64,000 nucleotides of DNA, from the NCBI GenBank assembly GCA_027038835.1, contig JALWGC010000009.1, forward strand, positions 1-64,000, written 5' to 3'. Position 1 is the first letter of the stretch; each line of letters begins with the position of its first letter. Shown in pieces: positions 62,384 to 64,000 of this stretch. The position numbers and the translations under genes are program-made. The DNA is from Helicobacteraceae bacterium. Its GTDB lineage: Bacteria > Campylobacterota > Campylobacteria > Campylobacterales > Sulfurimonadaceae. A model generated the notes under the pieces. That model did not search any database, had not been told where the DNA came from, and saw only the letters and a list, made by a program, of their open reading frames with translations.

Positions 62384-63717
62384 TATTTTACCCTCACTTT
62401 TCCAGTTACTACACTGTCAATAAGCGTTGCCTTGTATTCTTTTAGTTTTTCTATATAGTTTTGTTGTAGTTGGATGGCTTTGTCTATTTTGGTTGTTTGG
62501 TTGTCTATGTATTCTACAATTTCTTCTTGTTCCTTTTGTGGTGGTATCCATAAAAATAAATCTTTTAAAATTGACTGAGTAATGCTAAAAACTTTAACAC
62601 CCTTTACTTTTCTTCTAACTTGATTTTTGAAATTTAAGGATGAAAACTCATAAGCAAAAAATCTTGAATTGATTTTAGATTTAGGTTTACAAATTATTGT
62701 ATGATAACCTGCAAATGTTTTTATATCGCTATTTATATATGTAAAATTGCCTGAACCTTCTATGTCTTCTGAAGTATCAGCAAAAACAAAATCACCATTA
62801 TCCAATAATGCATTTTGATTGCCCTCTAAATATACTTCACTAACACATTTTAGTTTATGAATTTCTGGGTTTAGTTCAAAACCAAATTTTGAATGAATTT
62901 CACCATAATTTACACAATATATTCCATCATCTTGTAAATTTTCTTTTGTAATTGTTAAGCCTTTATTGAAATTAAATAAATACTTCAACTTCCTAACTTC
63001 CCAATCCCTCGGAATCCTTCCTATCCACTCAATCCCGCTATCTTTAAAATCTCCATTATCAACTCTCAACTCTCCATTTTCATCAACTCCTTTGGTTACC
63101 GCTTCGTTGATGATGATTTGGCGATACTCTTTTAGTAGCTCTATAAGCTTTTCTTTTTGGTTGATCGCTTTGTCTATTTTGTTTGTTTGATTGTCTATGT
63201 ATTTTACGATTTGGATTTGTTCTTTTATCGATGGAAAAATGATATTTAAGCGTTTAAAATCATCAAAACTTAAATTCTGTCGCAATCCTGATCCCAGTTT
63301 ATAAATAGCCTTTGTAATATCCAAAACATGCAAAAGATAGTGTAAGTATTCTGGATAACCATCTTTTACATTTAAGTTTAAATATGCACTGGTAATGATT
63401 CCATCATCTTTTGCTAAGGCTGTTCTTAGGCTAGTTTTGTCATTTTGTAAATCGGTACACCTTATAATAATATCTCCGGCTTTTACTATTTGATATGTTT
63501 CAAAAGACTCCGGAACAAGACCTACTAGTTTTTCTTTTGCTTTTCTAACAATCTTTCCATAAGACAAAGATAAAACTCGATCATCAATCATTCCTATATT
63601 TTTTCTATTGTTTTCGCTAAAAACTTTAAGACCTGGAACAACATCCCAATGCTTTGGAATCCTCCCTATCCACTCAATCCCACTATCTTTATAAGCCGGA
63701 TATTTTTGCAATTTCAT
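62383..63717 (-). CDS. hsdS: Type I restriction enzyme S (specificity) subunit
   Basis: 444 aa from ATG 63717; an in-frame start 15 bases earlier overlaps the preceding ORF and is less likely. Two target-recognition domains each open with the same phrase, KDSGIEWIGRIP (near residue 10 and again near 230). Conserved coiled-coil regions follow each: YIDNQTNKIDKAINQKEKLIELLKEYR and YIDNQTTKIDKAIQLQQNYIEKLKEYK. These set the DNA sequence recognised by the whole enzyme. The near-identical halves could allow domain swapping. The stop overlaps the hamA start. Confidence 0.93.
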   Translation of the reverse strand: MKLQKYPAYKDSGIEWIGRIPKHWDVVPGLKVFSENNRKNIGMIDDRVLSLSYGKIVRKAKEKLVGLVPESFETYQIVKAGDIIIRCTDLQNDKTSLRTALAKDDGIITSAYLNLNVKDGYPEYLHYLLHVLDITKAIYKLGSGLRQNLSFDDFKRLNIIFPSIKEQIQIVKYIDNQTNKIDKAINQKEKLIELLKEYRQIIINEAVTKGVDENGELRVDNGDFKDSGIEWIGRIPRDWEVRKLKYLFNFNKGLTITKENLQDDGIYCVNYGEIHSKFGFELNPEIHKLKCVSEVYLEGNQNALLDNGDFVFADTSEDIEGSGNFTYINSDIKTFAGYHTIICKPKSKINSRFFAYEFSSLNFKNQVRRKVKGVKVFSITQSILKDLFLWIPPQKEQEEIVEYIDNQTTKIDKAIQLQQNYIEKLKEYKATLIDSVVTGKVRVK

Positions 63718-63962
63718 ATAAGCACCTCCCACCAGCCTCTTGTGCCTTTTGCTCTTTTGGCAATGTTAATTTGACTACCAATCTGACCACTTATTTGACC
63801 ACCCATTGAGCTACTCATTGAGCCACCTATTGAGCCACCTCCAAACTCAATAAAAAAGATATTTTGCATATTATAAAGTAGCTTAAAATTCTGAGATTGT
63901 GTCTCGGATTTTAAATATATAAATTCGCCAGACATTGTCTGTCGTTTTGTAGTTTTACTCAT
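63714..63962 (-). CDS. Small ORF with tetrapeptide repeats between hsdM and hsdS
   Basis: 82 aa from ATG 63962, which overlaps the hsdM stop (GATGAGTAA); an alternative ATG at 63968 adds two residues. Residues ~1-40 look like a small strand-rich domain (MSGEFIYLKSETQSQNFKLLYNMQNIFFIEF). Then come six tetrapeptides GGSI-GGSM-SSSM-GGQI-SGQI-GSQI encoded by a 12-bp tandem repeat, and a basic tail. The stop overlaps the hsdS start by four bases. I do not recognise the family. Tight coupling to both hsdM and hsdS argues that it is translated. Confidence 0.6.
   Translation of the reverse strand: MSKTTKRQTMSGEFIYLKSETQSQNFKLLYNMQNIFFIEFGGGSIGGSMSSSMGGQISGQIGSQINIAKRAKGTRGWWEVLI
63768..63839 (-). 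repeat. Six 12-bp tandem repeats inside the small ORF
   Basis: On the minus strand the units read GGTGGCTCAATA, GGTGGCTCAATG, AGTAGCTCAATG, GGTGGTCAAATA, AGTGGTCAGATT and GGTAGTCAAATT, in phase with codons. Loss or gain of a unit changes protein length by four residues without a frameshift. Confidence 0.85.
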
Positions 63963-64000
63963 CCCCAAACCCCAGTATCTCTTTTATAAGCCCCTCACTC
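63955..64000 (-). CDS. hsdM: Type I restriction enzyme M subunit, C-terminal fragment
   Basis: Only the last 14 codons and the TAA lie in the window, reading SEGLIKEILGFGDE. Position immediately before the small ORF and hsdS, and the lack of hsdM anywhere else in the locus, identify it as the end of the methyltransferase gene; the sequence itself is too short to prove that. Confidence 0.6.
   Translation of the reverse strand, partial: SEGLIKEILGFGDE

Noticed and set aside
63768-63839. A CRISPR array
   Set aside because: The 12-bp units are contiguous, in phase with codons and have no spacers; no cas genes are nearby.

Overview
The window looks like chromosomal DNA of a motile, Gram-negative member of the Campylobacterota (formerly Epsilonproteobacteria). 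The evidence is gene order and family-specific genes: serS next to a pflB-type TPR gene, gyrA-flgP-flgQ-flgR-asd, hemE followed by a radical SAM gene, rpmB followed by an RCK potassium channel, and a hisH-hisA-cheY-prmA-ftsH-psd-pssA run. Genus and species cannot be fixed from the sequence alone. Most of the window is dense, mid-GC housekeeping sequence with short gaps, frequent TTG/GTG starts and genes overlapping by 1-8 bases.

Region by region. (1) 1-2949 is the right end of an integrated element (prophage or island): a YopX-family C-terminus, a Cys-rich small protein, an ASCH protein, a dUTPase, an AlpA-type regulator and a P4-type tyrosine integrase, ending at the 3' end of tRNA-Arg(CCT). 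(2) 3047-13634: serS, pflB, phospholipid genes (pssA, psd), ftsH, prmA, cheY, hisA, hisH and a PDC-type membrane sensor. (3) A 271-bp MITE-like element at 13665-13935. (4) 13941-16894: a YmdB-type phosphoesterase and a four-gene ars-like operon with an ArsR box. (5) 16895-33719: dnaX, murI, a glutamate-synthase-like FMN protein, rho, tonB, glnB-amt, gyrA, flgPQR, asd, yqhA, hemE and a radical SAM gene. (6) 33778-35062: tRNA-Asn followed by a two-gene toxin-antitoxin-like module lying between two ~112-bp direct repeats, the first overlapping the tRNA end. (7) 35062-55246: Sel1 protein, murD-mraY, gpmI, a fabG-acpP-fabF-accA lipid cluster, a DnaQ-like exonuclease, trpF, rpe, CheX-like and HDOD proteins, rpmB, K+ channel, argJ, an orphan ABC permease, a small porin-like protein, an HI0933 flavoprotein, rimO and tilS.

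(8) 55263-64000 is a minus-strand defence island. Transcription order is hsdM (only its end is in the window), a small ORF with tetrapeptide repeats, hsdS, hamA, hamB, rhuM, hsdR. It is a type I restriction-modification operon with a complete Hachiman system (hamAB, conspicuously AT-rich) and a RhuM-family gene nested between hsdS and hsdR. Junctions overlap by 1-8 bases, except for a REP-like double hairpin in front of hsdR.

The most notable items are the nested Hachiman/type I RM/RhuM operon with its repeat-bearing small ORF, the direct-repeat-bounded GNAT module at tRNA-Asn, the MITE with nested inverted repeats, and a small CxxxxCxC protein that opens the ars-like operon.
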